From Bretschneidera sinensis (lineage: Eukaryota; Streptophyta; Magnoliopsida; Brassicales; Akaniaceae): DNA of 64,000 nt. Both the position numbers and the translations under genes were made by a program. The notes under the pieces are model-generated. The model was given only the letters and a program-made list of their open reading frames with translations. It searched no databases and was not told where the DNA came from. The stretch spans positions 135,318,828 to 135,382,827 of the forward strand of contig CM043700.1 of the NCBI GenBank assembly GCA_023935145.1. Direction: 5' to 3'. The first letter of the stretch is position 1. Every line of letters begins with the position of its first letter. Positions 23,152 through 34,465 of the stretch are shown in pieces.

Positions 23152-24900
23152 AAAGGCAAGGAAACTCTTGAGGTAATCCCACTTGATGATTACGATTTTG
23201 TAATTGGGTTAAATTTCTTGGATCGGATTAATGCCTTGCTAGTACCATTTGCCAACTGTTTATGCATCATTTATTCTCGATGCCAATGTCTCGTGCCGGT
23301 AAGACGAGACTCTGGCTAAGTTAGCCGAGTTCTATCGGCAATCCAACTAGCCAAGGGGGTGAGAAGGGATGAAGTCACCTACTTGGCCACCTTGAAATTG
23401 GAGGAGGTCCTAGAGTCCAAGGAAGAGAATCCTCTAGAGGTATTTGAGCTGCTAGAGCCATTTGTAGATGTGATGCCCCCGGAGTTGCCCAAGAAACTCT
23501 CACTTAAGAGAGAGGTGGATCATAAGATTGAGTTGGTATCTACTGCTTAACCACCAGCCAATGCTCCATACCGAATGTCGCCTCCTGAGCTTGAGGAATT
23601 GAGGAGACAACTTAAGGAGTTGGTTGATGCGGAGTTTGTGCGACCTTCCAAGGCACCTTACGGTGCACCAGTTTTGTTCCAACTGAAGCATGATGGATCG
23701 ATGAGGATGTGCATCTATTATAGAGCCCTCAACAAGCTCACGGTGAAGAACAAGTACCCTATCCCACTCATTGCAGACTTGTTTGATCAACTTGGGGATG
23801 CCAGATGGTTCACCAAGCTAGATTTGAGATTAGGGTACTACCAAGTCCGGATAGCCGAGGGGGATGAGCCAAAGACAGCGTATGTCACTCGCTATGGTTC
23901 TTACGAGTTTCTTGTGATGCTTTCGGACTCACCAATGCTCCAACAACTTTCTGCACTTTAATGAACAAGGTACTCCAACCCTTTCTAGATCGCTTTGTTG
24001 TTGTTTACCTTGATGATATTGTTATCTATAGTCGATCTCTAGAAGAGCATGTGAGACACTTGAGACATGTATTCCAAGTTTTGAGAGAGAACGAGCTCTA
24101 TGTGAAGAAAGAGAAGTGCTCATTCGCCGAACATGAGGTACGATTCTTTGGCCATATAGTTGGTGGAAGAAAGATTCGGATGGAAGAAAGCAAGATCCAG
24201 GCTATCGTTGATTGAAAGCCACCAACCAAGGTTACCGAGTTGAGATCGTTCATTGGGTTGGCGAACTATTATCGACGTTTCATCAGAGGCTGCTCAACCA
24301 TCACCTCACCCTTGACAGATATGCTCAAGAATGGGAGAGTGTGGGAATAGAGTTCAGTATGTCAGGAGGCCTTTGAGCAGCTGAAACGGACAATCACGGA
24401 AGAGCCAGTCCTTGTCTTACCGAATCACACCAGGCCTTATGAGGTCCATACAGATGCATCCGACTTTTCCATTGGAGGGGTCTTGATGCGAGATGGTCAT
24501 CCTATTGCTTTTGAGAACCAAAAGCTCAACGAGACTGAGCGACGGTACACGGTTCAAGAGAAAGAGATGACGGTTGTGGTTCATTGCTTGCGCACATAGA
24601 GGCACTATCTTTTGGGGTCTAAGTTTGTGGTGAAGACCGACAATATGGCCACAAGCTATTTTCAGACTCAGAATAAGCTCTCTCCCAAGCAAGCCCGATG
24701 GCAAGATTTTCTTATCGAGTTTGATTTTGTGTTGGAGTACAAGCCAGGGAAGACCAACACAGTAGCAAATGCACTAAGCCGAAAGGTAGAGTTTGCTACC
24801 ATTAGCCGACCACATGGGTCCTTAGTGGATCGCATTAAGGAGGGATTGTCCCATGACCAGACCGCCAAGTCTTTGATGAAGTGTGCCACAAAAGGGAAGA
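23152..24900 (+). pseudogene. Chromovirus reverse transcriptase and RNase H
   Basis: From about 23551 the peptide shows the reverse transcriptase fingers (APYGAPVLF), the [12 protein letters not shown] motif and, after a frameshift near 23920, the catalytic YLDDIVIYS at about 24007-24033. The connection domain follows with [15 protein letters not shown]. RNase H begins near 24450 with HTDASDFSIGGVL. Stops interrupt at about 23548, 24213, 24348 and 24597. Residues of the two catalytic centres are still readable, but no continuous frame covers them. Confidence 0.88.
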
Positions 24901-26285
24901 CAAGGAGGTTCTGGCTAGAGAGAGACTTACTCTATACCAAGGGGAATCAGTTATATGTGCCACTTCATGGGAAGTTGCGGAATGAGGTGATGCAAGAGTG
25001 CCACGATTCAAAGTGGGCTGGTCACCCGGGTGTGCATCGCACCCTAGCACTTGTGGAGGAACGCTACTATTGGCCACACTTGCGAGATGACATTGAGGCC
25101 TATGTGAAGACTTGTCTTATGTGTCAACAAGACAAGGTAGAGCAGAAGTCACTTGGGGTTCTCTTGGAGCCATTGCCAATTCCGGAGCGTCCATGGGAGA
25201 GTCTTTCCATGGATTTCATTGTATGGCTACCCAATAGTGATGGATTTGGGAGCATCATGGTTATGGTGGACCGGTTTTCAAAGTATTGGACTTTCATTCC
25301 GGCTACCAAAGAGTGTCCAGCAGAGGAGGCAGCCCGGTTGTTTCTCAAGCAAGTGGTGAAATATTGAGGTGTACCACAGTCCATTGTTAGTGATCGGGAT
25401 GGACGGTTCACGGGACGATTCTGGACAGAATTGTTCAAGTTGCTCGAATCGGATCTAAACTTCTCCACTAGTATCCACCCCCAAACCGACGGACAGACTG
25501 AGAGGGTGCATGCTTTGTTGGAGACATACCTCCGACACTATGTGAGTGTCTCGCAACGAGATTGGCTAAAGTTACTAGATGTGGCTCAATTTTCCTATAA
25601 TCTGCAAAGGAGTGATGCCACTAACCAAAGTGCCTTCGAGATTGTGATAGGACGGCAGCCTCACACTCCGAGTACTATTGCTGTGGGATACACAGGGTCA
25701 ACTCCAACAGCATATAAGTTTGCCAAGGCATGGCAAGAGCAGACCGACTTGGCTCGAGTTTGCCTACACAGGGCAGCCAAGCATAACAAGAAGTGGGCAG
25801 ATCGTAAGAGACGAGATGTGCAGTACCAAATGGGAGATTATGTGTTTGTGAAGCTACATTTGGTACTTCTCACCAAGGAGATCCATAAAGCATTGGTGCG
25901 TAGATATGAGGGACCTTTCAGAGTTCTTCGGAGGGTAGACAACGTGGCCTACAAACTTGAGCTACCATCCAAGATCAAGGTGCATCTGGTTTTCCATGTG
26001 AGTATGTTGAAACAATTCCATGAAGACCAAGATGCTCCGGATCGAGGTGAGACACAGTGAGCCCCTATAGGAATTAGGGTCTCCTATGACCGAGACATTG
26101 AGAGCATACTAGCCGATCGAGTTTTGAGACGGAAGTACTACAAGCCGAGGCATGAGTACTTGATACGATGGAAGGGACAACCCGATAGTGAGACTAGTTG
26201 GGAACCAGCCGAGGCCTTGTGGCAATTTCAGACAAAGATTGACAAGTTTCATGCCGAGAGTGCAACGAGGGTGTCACCGGATTGA
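24901..26285 (+). pseudogene. Chromovirus integrase and C-terminal chromodomain
   Basis: The zinc-binding HHCC segment runs through GHPGVHRT to CLMCQQ. The catalytic core shows MDFIVWLP and SDRDGRF (D, D), broken by a stop at about 25365. The DNA-binding region ends at TGA 26058-26060. In the same frame, 26061-26285 encodes 74 residues of a chromodomain (RVLRRKYYKPRHEYLIRWKG, then SWEPAEALWQF). Chromodomains steer such elements to marked chromatin. The aromatic cage is only partly conserved. Confidence 0.87.
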
Positions 26286-26296
26286 GTGTGGGAGAA

Positions 26297-26726
26297 TTTC
26301 ACGACCCGCATGAGGCCTATGTGTACGAGGGTTTCCTAGTACACTTTGTTAGTATACTTTGTGATTATAATGTACAATATTGTACTGCACGTGCATTGTG
26401 GGGTAATACCTTGTACTTCTGTACTACACTTGTAGTACACTTGTACTACACTTGTACTACACTTTTAGTACCATAGGATTGTGACACTTGACAAGATGGT
26501 AGTCATAGATGTAAGAGAGCTCTCCCTATATAAAGTGCTTCACCTCTCACTTGTAAATCATTCACTCATCCATTCATTCACGCAATAGCAAGCTCTCAAG
26601 CTTTGTTTTATTTTCTCTCGAGTCTAACTTCGAGGGTGGTGCTCTGGTGTAGTCAAGAGGTAATCCAAAATAATGTTTTTGAATCTAAGACTATACGATT
26701 AGCAACTTAGCTTGCAACGCGTGACA
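26297..26726 (+). repeat. Chromovirus 3' LTR, directly upstream of the PMT gene
   Basis: Starts TTTCACGACC (mutated from TGTCACGACC) and ends CGTGACA at 26726. TATATAAA lies at 26527-26534. Transcription from this box would run rightward through the end of the LTR into the PMT coding sequence, which starts 111 bp after it. Confidence 0.85.
26527..26534 (+). promoter_or_regulatory. TATA box in the 3' LTR, facing the PMT gene
   Basis: TATATAAA follows GAGCTCTCCC and precedes a start-site-like TCACTTGTAAATCATTCACT. The 5' LTR has the equivalent box near 15037. Use by the PMT gene is inferred from position only. Confidence 0.45.
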
Positions 26727-26837
26727 TTCGGCACAACTAATACACTCCATTGAACCGTCTCACCAGCTCTTTTCTTCCTCCGTTTTCCCTTCCATTCCCT
26801 CCCCAGTTTTCCACGCGAAAACCCCTTTCCAAACACC

Positions 26838-29800
26838 ATGAAACTCATAACCACCACCGTAACGACCGTGATCGACATTTTAAAAGCCCCAAAGTTCATC
26901 AAATTCACCTCCTTTGCCCTCCTCTCCCTTACCTTCCTCTTCCTCGTCAACCACTTCTCCTCCTCCTTCTCTTACCCCTCCCTCTCCCCTTCCTCCAATG
27001 TAACAGTCTCCTCCCCTCCGCCCCGTCCGCGGCTGAAAATATCGCCGCCGCATCCTCTACCTCCATCTGTGGAGCGGACGGGGATAATTGACGAAAACGG
27101 AGCAATGTCGGACAAGTTCGAGACCGGATACTTTGACCCAGATTCGGTCGAGGAGTTAAGGAATTTGAGCGGAAAAGTAGGGAAAACAGAGGAAAGAGAG
27201 AGCGCCAAAGATAAGGTCAGGGTTGAGAGGTATAAAATGTGTGATGAGAGCAAGAGTGATTACGTACCCTGTTTAGACAACGAGGAGGAGATTAGGAAAT
27301 TGAATGGTAGCGAGAGAGGGGAGATGTATGAGAGGCATTGTCTAAGCAAGGGGTTGGATTGTTTGGTGCCGCCGCCTAATGGGTACAAGAGCCCTATTCC
27401 ATGGCCGCAGAGCCGAGACGAGGTGAATTCGTGTAATGAATATGTGTATTGTTGCAATTTGTGGTTTCTTTTTGTTCAAATTTGATCTGTTTGTTGATTG
27501 TTGATCTTTCTTTTCTTTTTTAATGTGTTTTGGCTAGTTATTTGTGTATGTAGTTTGTAGAGTTACTTTGGTTGTTGCATGCGGATGTTTATAGTAAGAC
27601 TGTAGCTTTGTTGCTTTCGTTAGAATAAATTTCGGTTGTGATCCAGAATTTTGATCAGAACGGCTAAGGAATGGCATTGGGTATTATCCGCTGAACTACT
27701 GCTTCTTAGTGAATAGTGATTCAGTCTTGCGCAATTGCTTTCCCTTGCTATTTATTTCACTTTTTAATTACAAGGAAGGCTCTATTTGCTAAAAGTTAGG
27801 TTAAATAACAGGTATGGTTCAGCAATGTGCCTCATACGCGTCTAGTTGAAGACAAAGGTGGCCAGAATTGGATAGCAATAAAGAATGATAAGTTCATTTT
27901 TCCAGGAGGTGGAACACAATTTATTCATGGGGCAGATCAATACTTGAACCAGATATCACAGGTTGGGCCGCTTCTAAATCTCCCACATGGGATTTGTTTT
28001 CTATCTGCTCTGCATTGATTTTATCGTCTCTTAGATTGAATGTTCAGATGGTTCCTGACATTGCATTTGGTCAATGCACACGAATTGCCTTAGACATCGG
28101 TTGTGGAGTTGCAAGTTTTGGTGCTTTTTTGCTACAGCGTAACGTGACCACTATGTCCATAGCACCAAAAGATGTTCATGAGAACCAGATTCAATTTGCA
28201 CTGGAGCGTGGTGTGCCAGCCATGCTTGCAGTATTTGCTACACACCGTTTACTGTACCCAAGCCAGGCTTTTGACCTTATACACTGTTCAAGATGCAGAA
28301 TCAATTGGACTCGTGATGGTAGATCATTTTGCCCTTTTTATGTTTAGCATTAAGGAGTTTTTGCAGTTTTCAAATGTTTGAGAAGTAACTTTTGGCATCA
28401 GCATCAGGATACTCTTGTCATCAAGGACGGATCTAGCACATTTCCCTTGGGGGTGGGTGGGGGAAGGGGGGTTAAAAAGAAAATTTAATGTGATTTTGGA
28501 AAAAAATAAAATCGAGGGCTTAAAAGTTAAAAGAATTTAAGGACCTTGCATACCCTCCCTTGGATCCGTTGCAGCTTGTCTATATTTTTAACCTTTGCAA
28601 TCTGATAACAAACTTAAGACTCATTCAGTTGAAAGTATCCGAAGTGTTTATGAGTTAAGAAACATGAGCAGATGCATATGTTTTTCTACCTGTTGGCTTG
28701 ATGGTCCCTTCTTTTCCTTTGGCCTGTGATGTAGATGGAATTTTGCTTCTTGAGGCTAACAGAATGCTTAGGGCAGGAGGGTACTTTGTATGGGCAGCAC
28801 AGCCTGTGTATAAACATGAAGAGACTCTACAAGAACAATGGAAAGGTAGCTTATCATGTTGTCCTAAGTTTGATTTTCTTGCAGTTTTGGTTATTGTCTA
28901 AAATTTGCAGAATTTTTGTTCTTGAGTTCCGTAATTTCTCTGAGAATATCTTTCTTTGATTTGATATCCATTTCTAAAATAGTGAATAACTCTTTCATAT
29001 ATATATATATATATATATATTACTAACATCATGACCATGGTCATGATCTCGTGTTTAAGAGCGCAATAGCACTGGAGAATTATGCCTTTCAAATGCTCAT
29101 TCATTTTTGGCTTATCCCTTGCAGAAATGCTGGACCTTACTAATCGCATTTGTTGGGAGCTTGTAAAGAAAGAGGGATATATTGCTGTGTGGCAAAAGCC
29201 TTTAAACAACAGCTGCTATATTAATCGTGATACTGGAGTGCAACCTCCATTATGTTCTCCTGACGATGATCCAGACTATGTTTGGTATGCCCTGCTTCAG
29301 ATCTTTGAGTTCACTTTGGTTATATAACATACCATATGCTTATATAATTAACTTGAATATATTTGATTCTGGATCAGCAATTTGGATCCTTCATCCTGAA
29401 ACCTTCAATTAAAGTTTCTTTTACTGCTTTCTGCATCAGTGGCAGTCCAATATTGTCATCAAAAGGTGGTACTTTAGAATTTTGGAAGAACTTATAACTT
29501 TCAAATTTGTATTTGGATCAACAAACCAGATTCAATGTATTTACTCTAGCCAAGTCATGCATTTTAGCTCGTCAGGAGATATTCTATTGGTTTTATCAGT
29601 TTATCCCTATTTGTGCATAGAATTCTAAATGAAAAATGACATCATGTACATATAGAATATATTTCAACATGGGGAGACATTAAAAAGGAAGAAAAAACAG
29701 AGAGTTAAGATTTTCAAATCCAAGATTAGCAATTAGAGATTGAAAGGGGGTGGGGGAAATTAAAGAAATTATGCCTTCTAACTGTCAGATATATCTTGAG

Positions 29801-31880
29801 GAATGGAAAAATCAATGCAGTTCAGATATCCATAAACATGTCCATACATGCTAAATTGAAGAATCATTTTTGGCGGGGTTTGTTCTGGTTGTTATATCTG
29901 GATGCTCTATGCTCTTCATTTGATGTCGCACAAGAGCTCAATGAGGCATACCTAGCCAATGAAGAGAAACTGTATGTAAAATGAGTAATAATTAGTTTAA
30001 TAGTTGTGATGCCTTTTGCAGGTATGTTGGTTTGAAGCCATGCATCACTCGATTGCCTGAGAATGGTTATGGAGCCAATGTTACTGCATGGCCTGCACGC
30101 CTTCACTATGCACCAGACAGGCTTCAAAGCATACAAATGGATGCCTACATATCCAGAAAGGAAATCTTCAAGGCAGAGTCAAAATATTGGAATGAAATAA
30201 TAGACAGTTATGTTCATGCTTTTCGCTGGAAAGAGTTTAAACTCCGGAATGTGTTGGACATGAGAGCTGGATTTGGAGGGTATCATATTTATATAAGTTT
30301 GCTATCTTCACACCATCATTGCATAGTGATTAGACATCAATAAAGCTTTTTTTCCGATTTCAATCTTTCTAATTATTTGGATTAGAATGGTTACATTTAT
30401 TTTACAATTGTTGTTCATTTTGACGATGCAGGTTTGCAGCAGCATTGCATGATCTCCAGATTGATTGCTGGGTTATGAATGTTGTTCCTGTTAGTGGATT
30501 CAATACGTTGCCTGTTATCTATGACCGCGGACTTATAGGAGTCATGCATGACTGGTATGGACAATGCACATTTTACTCCATTTTCCAAATTTGCTATATT
30601 AAACCTCATTTGCGTGGTATTTCATAGCATTTATTCTGTCTCTGTTTATCATTATTGCATCAAAATTACTAAAGCTAGTCATATTGATACATGATGTCTT
30701 GGCCGCTTCTGATAATTGATATGACTTGCGGAGATTTTCAATGGTGGATGATAATTGATCATCGTTTTGAAACTCGGTGGCTCAATGGGTTTCTTTTTTC
30801 TTAAAGGAAATTTCCCAAGGTAAACAAAATAGAATGTGAACACGAGGCTGTGTAGAACCTCTTGAGGGAAATGAATTTTAGGGGCAAATATCATTTAACC
30901 ATTAATAACATTTACGGCACAATAAGAAATTAAGAATATTGCCTATGAGGATGTGGTATAGCTGCTGTTCATATTTCCTCGGATCTCCCCTAAAGAAAAA
31001 GGGAGAACAAAGAGAAACATCACCATTCGTTTGGAGTATGTTAGCAGCCCCCATATCATATTTTTCAAGAGGCCGCCTTTAAATCTCTTCTAATGGAAAC
31101 AGAAGTGCACTTATCTATGCTATAGTGGCCTAACCAATATTTCGAGAATAATAGTATCTGTGTAGAGCCTCTTTTACTGTCCAATCAACTTCAACTATGA
31201 TTCCAAATCAGTGCCTTTGAAAATAGAGCTTAGTAAAATCCACGAGAGAAGCCCGAGCTTCCTGAATTTGGTGGTATCAAGTGGCATTGTACTATGACAA
31301 CTGTGAATATTCCCTTGAAAGCTGCTAATGCCTATATAATTGGTTTAAAGCTGCATATTTTAACAAAAGTATTCTTAGCCTAGGTAGCTGGAAAATTTCA
31401 GAGGCTATGGTATTTCATTCATTTGTGGAATTTCTTTTTCTAATTTCATCCTTTTCTTACCAAGATCTTAGGCTTTAGGCATACATGTTAACAAATTTTC
31501 CTCAGGTGTGAGCCATTTGATACTTACCCAAGAACATATGACCTATTGCATGCAGCAGGTCTCTTCTCCGTTGAGCAGAAGAGGTACAAGTTCTTGAAGT
31601 TCCTTGGTTATGTCTTATTATCTATTTGTATCACGCTTTGAACATATTCTCAGACCAGCTTTTTCCTTTTGTTTGGAGCAGATGCAATATCTCAACCATC
31701 TTGCTTGAGATGGATCGAATGCTAAGGCTTGGGGGGCGTGTTTACATACGGGACTCTGTATCTGTTATGGGTGAACTTCAAGAACTAGCAACTGCCATGG
31801 GATGGGTGCCTGCACTACATGAAACAGGTGAAGGCCCCCATGCAAGCTGGAAGATTTTGATCTGTGAGAAACGTATGTGA
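26838..31880 (+). CDS. Probable methyltransferase of the PMT10/PMT11 group (QUA2 family)
   Basis: Predicted 644-residue Golgi type II membrane protein. The family (DUF248, including QUASIMODO2) is implicated in homogalacturonan methylesterification using S-adenosylmethionine; this subgroup's substrate is less clear. Nine exons with GT-AG borders and matching phases: 26838-27422, 27812-27961, 28048-28318, 28735-28845, 29125-29284, 30022-30279, 30432-30554, 31506-31583, 31682-31880. Residues about 19-40 form the membrane anchor ([12 protein letters not shown]), followed by a proline/serine stem. The SAM-binding motif [10 protein letters not shown] is at about 261-270; the second family motif [11 protein letters not shown] is at about 501-511. 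[18 protein letters not shown] and [20 protein letters not shown] are family hallmarks. No stop or frameshift is seen. The upstream DNA is the 3' LTR of a chromovirus. A hAT-like MITE lies in intron 3 and a TA repeat in intron 4. Assignment to PMT10 versus PMT11 rests on length and memory. Confidence 0.92.
28422..28574. mobile_element. Small hAT-like MITE in PMT intron 3
   Basis: Ends CAAGGACGGATCTAG and GGATCCGTTGCAG are imperfectly inverted around CGGATC. They enclose a G-run (GGGGGTGGGTGGGGG) and an A-rich core. Flanks CTTGTCAT (28414-28421) and CTTGTCTA (28575-28582) share six of eight bases, fitting an 8 bp target duplication. It sits between the donor at 28319 and acceptor at 28733, so it should be removed by splicing. 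Confidence 0.55.
28997..29021. repeat. (AT)n microsatellite in PMT intron 4
   Basis: Twelve or so AT units. Confidence 0.9.
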
Positions 31881-33950
31881 CATTGTTGCAAGTGAAAACT
31901 GGGGAAAAGCACAGCACGCTTATTGCCCTTTAAGTAGAACGACAAAGATAATACCTGAAAGGCTGTAATCCATGTGAGATACAAGAGTTGCAAGTAATAT
32001 GCACATTTTTATGGTCTATGTTTATACATTACTCTCTAGCATGTAGCATACTGTGTAGCCCTAAGGTTAACAGTTTCTCGCGGGGATACAATGGTGAATG
32101 ACAAGTTGTCTTACCCAAACAGGAAAAGTAAGGAAAGAGTGGTTGTATTTAGTAGTGGAAAATTTTTATTTCCATTTTCCATAACTTTTTATTCAATAAA
32201 TTTTTATTCTTAACATAATTTGAAAAACATTTTTTTTCAATATAATATTAAAAAAGTTGATAATTTTTTTTATTTTTTATTTTTTTAATTTTATATTGGA
32301 AAGAGAAATGTTGTTTTTCATATTTATAACATGTAAATTGTTAAAAAAAGTTTTTAAGCACACCCTCTTTGCCCCCATCTGCCTTACTTAGGGGTATGTT
32401 ATCATTTGCTCATTGAACTAAAAAATTTCCAGTTAAACTTAAAACTCACCAATCGTCCTCAATGTGGTACTCGTTCACTGTTTTGGTCAATTATAAGAAC
32501 AGTCGAAAATATCACGCACGTAGTGCTGGAACTACTCGTAGAAGCATCGCAATTGAAATATAGTATCAGGAGAGATTAAATATCTTTAATCTCACTTTTG
32601 ACTGTAAGGGTTGGATTGAGCTATTTCCAACCAACCCCTTAAAAGATAATAGGTTTTTTTCCTTGTGGGAGCGAGGAGGGTGGGGTGAGAGATAAAATGT
32701 GGGATTAATCTTTTGAATAAATTTACCCTAAATATCAAGATTTTTGAAACATAAAAATGTATGATCTTTCTCTCATTCTTCCTTTCGCCATCGCATTTTT
32801 CAACCAACATTATTGTCGAGCTATCCAAGTATCAACATTGATGTCATGTTTGCTTAGACAGATTCGGTATTACTTTTGGGTTTGTTCAAATAGATTCGAT
32901 TTTGCTGTCGAGTCTACCTGAACAGATCCAACATTATATTTAGGTTTGCTAAATCATTGTTTTTTAATTTTTAGTTTAGCAACGTGATTATATATCAGTA
33001 CATATCTTTAGAAATAAATTTTGATGTATACTAGTAATTTGTTGCTCTTATGTGTGTTGATGTTGATTGAAATATTGATTTCATTGAGTGTGTTGTATCT
33101 ATAACTAGGGTTTGCTCATCATGAAAATGATGAATAGTAATTTTAGGATGAAGATAATTTTGTCTTTTACATACTGTCTTATGTATTATATAGAGGAAAC
33201 TTAATAAACAAACATGGGATTGTTGCAAAGAATTTTAGTCAGCCCTATAAAAATGTACTAAAAAAAAGAGTCAATACAATAAACCACAAAGAATTCAAGT
33301 ATTATCATCTTCAATCTTAATCCACTTTTAACCTTATCCTGTTAAAATCTTATTTTGATCGATTTGTATTATTTGGATGAGTTTATAAAATAGTATTCAA
33401 TAAACATAAATAATATCAAATTAATGATTTATAAAAAAAATAAAAATATATAATTAATTAAGTTGGTGCAAGAAAAATTAGTTTCACTACAATTTTATTA
33501 AAATTTAAACAAATTTAAACTGAATGTTGTTTATCATAAATTGTTTCAAAAAAACGTTTTATAAAACTGCTCAGCCAACGGTATAACGTGACCGTGAACT
33601 AAGCGAGTCGTAAGGATACCATTAGGAGAAGTAGGTATAAGCTCCCTTGAGTTTGTCTCAGCGTGGCGTTCGGTTATCAGGCAGAAGTATCCTAAGAGGC
33701 TGACTGACTCAGGAGGTAATGAGTTGACCCTTTTTAAGACTTCGTCCCCGTCTTTGCTATCGCTGACCGCCACATGTCAGTTCCCCATCATTGTTAACCG
33801 GGTCATCCAATACCAGATCCGACCCAAAAGATACATACTACTACTCAGACTACAAGAGGTGAATAGATTGGGAGTAGAAGTTTTAAACTCTCTTCCAAAA
33901 TTTTAAATATACGGATAAGACCGCGGTTGCAGAGCGAAGTCCTCCCAAGA
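31881..33950. other. PMT 3' UTR, spacer, and promoter region of the PHD-finger gene
   Basis: A candidate poly(A) signal AATAAA occurs at 32195-32200. The middle is AT-rich with no gene recognised. From about 33560 to 33900 the base composition becomes less AT-rich, with CCACATGTCAG and GACC-type motifs, as expected for a promoter. A 75-codon minus-strand open frame at 33546-33773 has no family resemblance that I know. Confidence 0.45.
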
Positions 33951-34008
33951 AAATTTTCATCTCGGTTTTAGGGTTTCAGTTTATTTTGGGGCTCAATTTT
34001 TCCGTTCA
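33951..34008 (+). other. Probable 5' UTR exon end of the PHD-finger gene
   Basis: TTTTAGGGTTTCAG-type leader sequence ends in TCCGTTCAG followed by GTAAGC, a strong donor. A likely acceptor before the coding exon is TTTGAAG at about 34383-34389. This leader intron is inferred without transcript evidence. Confidence 0.4.
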
Positions 34009-34465
34009 GGTAAGCTTTTGGCTCCGTTCTTTTCTTTTTCTTTTGATTTAGTCTTTATTTTAGTCTGTTTAGTAGCTGAGAAATGTAGGAGAAAAACAGA
34101 AGCCATAATTCCAAAATCTTAAATTTTCAACATTTTTAACATTCAAGAAAAACTTACGCTCTATGAAGTTTGGTTCTAGTATTTAGCTTAGTTTGGTTAC
34201 AGTTTCTCGTTTCTGTGGAAACCAGAGCCGAAGGAAATGGTTTTTCCTCCATATTTTCCTGTACTTTCTGGGCTGTCGAACGGAGGTTTCTGTTGCTTCG
34301 TTGGCTAATATTTCGGTTTTCTTGGCTGTTTCTGTCGATATTGTGAAGTGGGTATGTGAAAATTCATGTAAATTTTGAATATTTGAAGGTGGTGTGTATT
34401 CTACTGAAACCCTAATTTCGTGGAGAAAAAACTTGAGACATCAGTTTTTCTTGTGCGCTGTGGAG

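Larger units (their letters stand above)
14832..26726 (+). mobile_element. Ty3/gypsy chromovirus, decayed, split by a nested element
   Basis: LTRs are at 14832-15285 and 26297-26726. A primer site TGGTATCAGAGC at 15288-15299 is complementary to initiator Met-tRNA. A purine-rich GAGTGTGGGAGAA precedes the 3' LTR. Domain order is gag, zinc knuckle, protease, reverse transcriptase, RNase H, integrase and a terminal chromodomain, the order of Ty3 chromoviruses. Without the inserted 6,465 bp and its duplicated 5 bp, the element is about 5.4 kb. Its size, knuckle spacing and chromodomain suggest the Galadriel or Reina group, which is inference. Many stops and frameshifts make it inactive. The bases outside the LTRs (GTACG and TTCGG) do not form a target duplication, so one edge may have rearranged. 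Confidence 0.88.

Noticed and set aside
14827..26731. Target-site duplication for the outer chromovirus
   Set aside because: GTACG and TTCGG do not match; I could not find another 5 bp pair adjacent to the LTR ends.
26699..27457. Overlapping minus-strand open frames and a second plus frame over PMT exon 1
   Set aside because: They are shadows of the GC- and pyrimidine-rich exon; the PMT frame has family homology and they do not.
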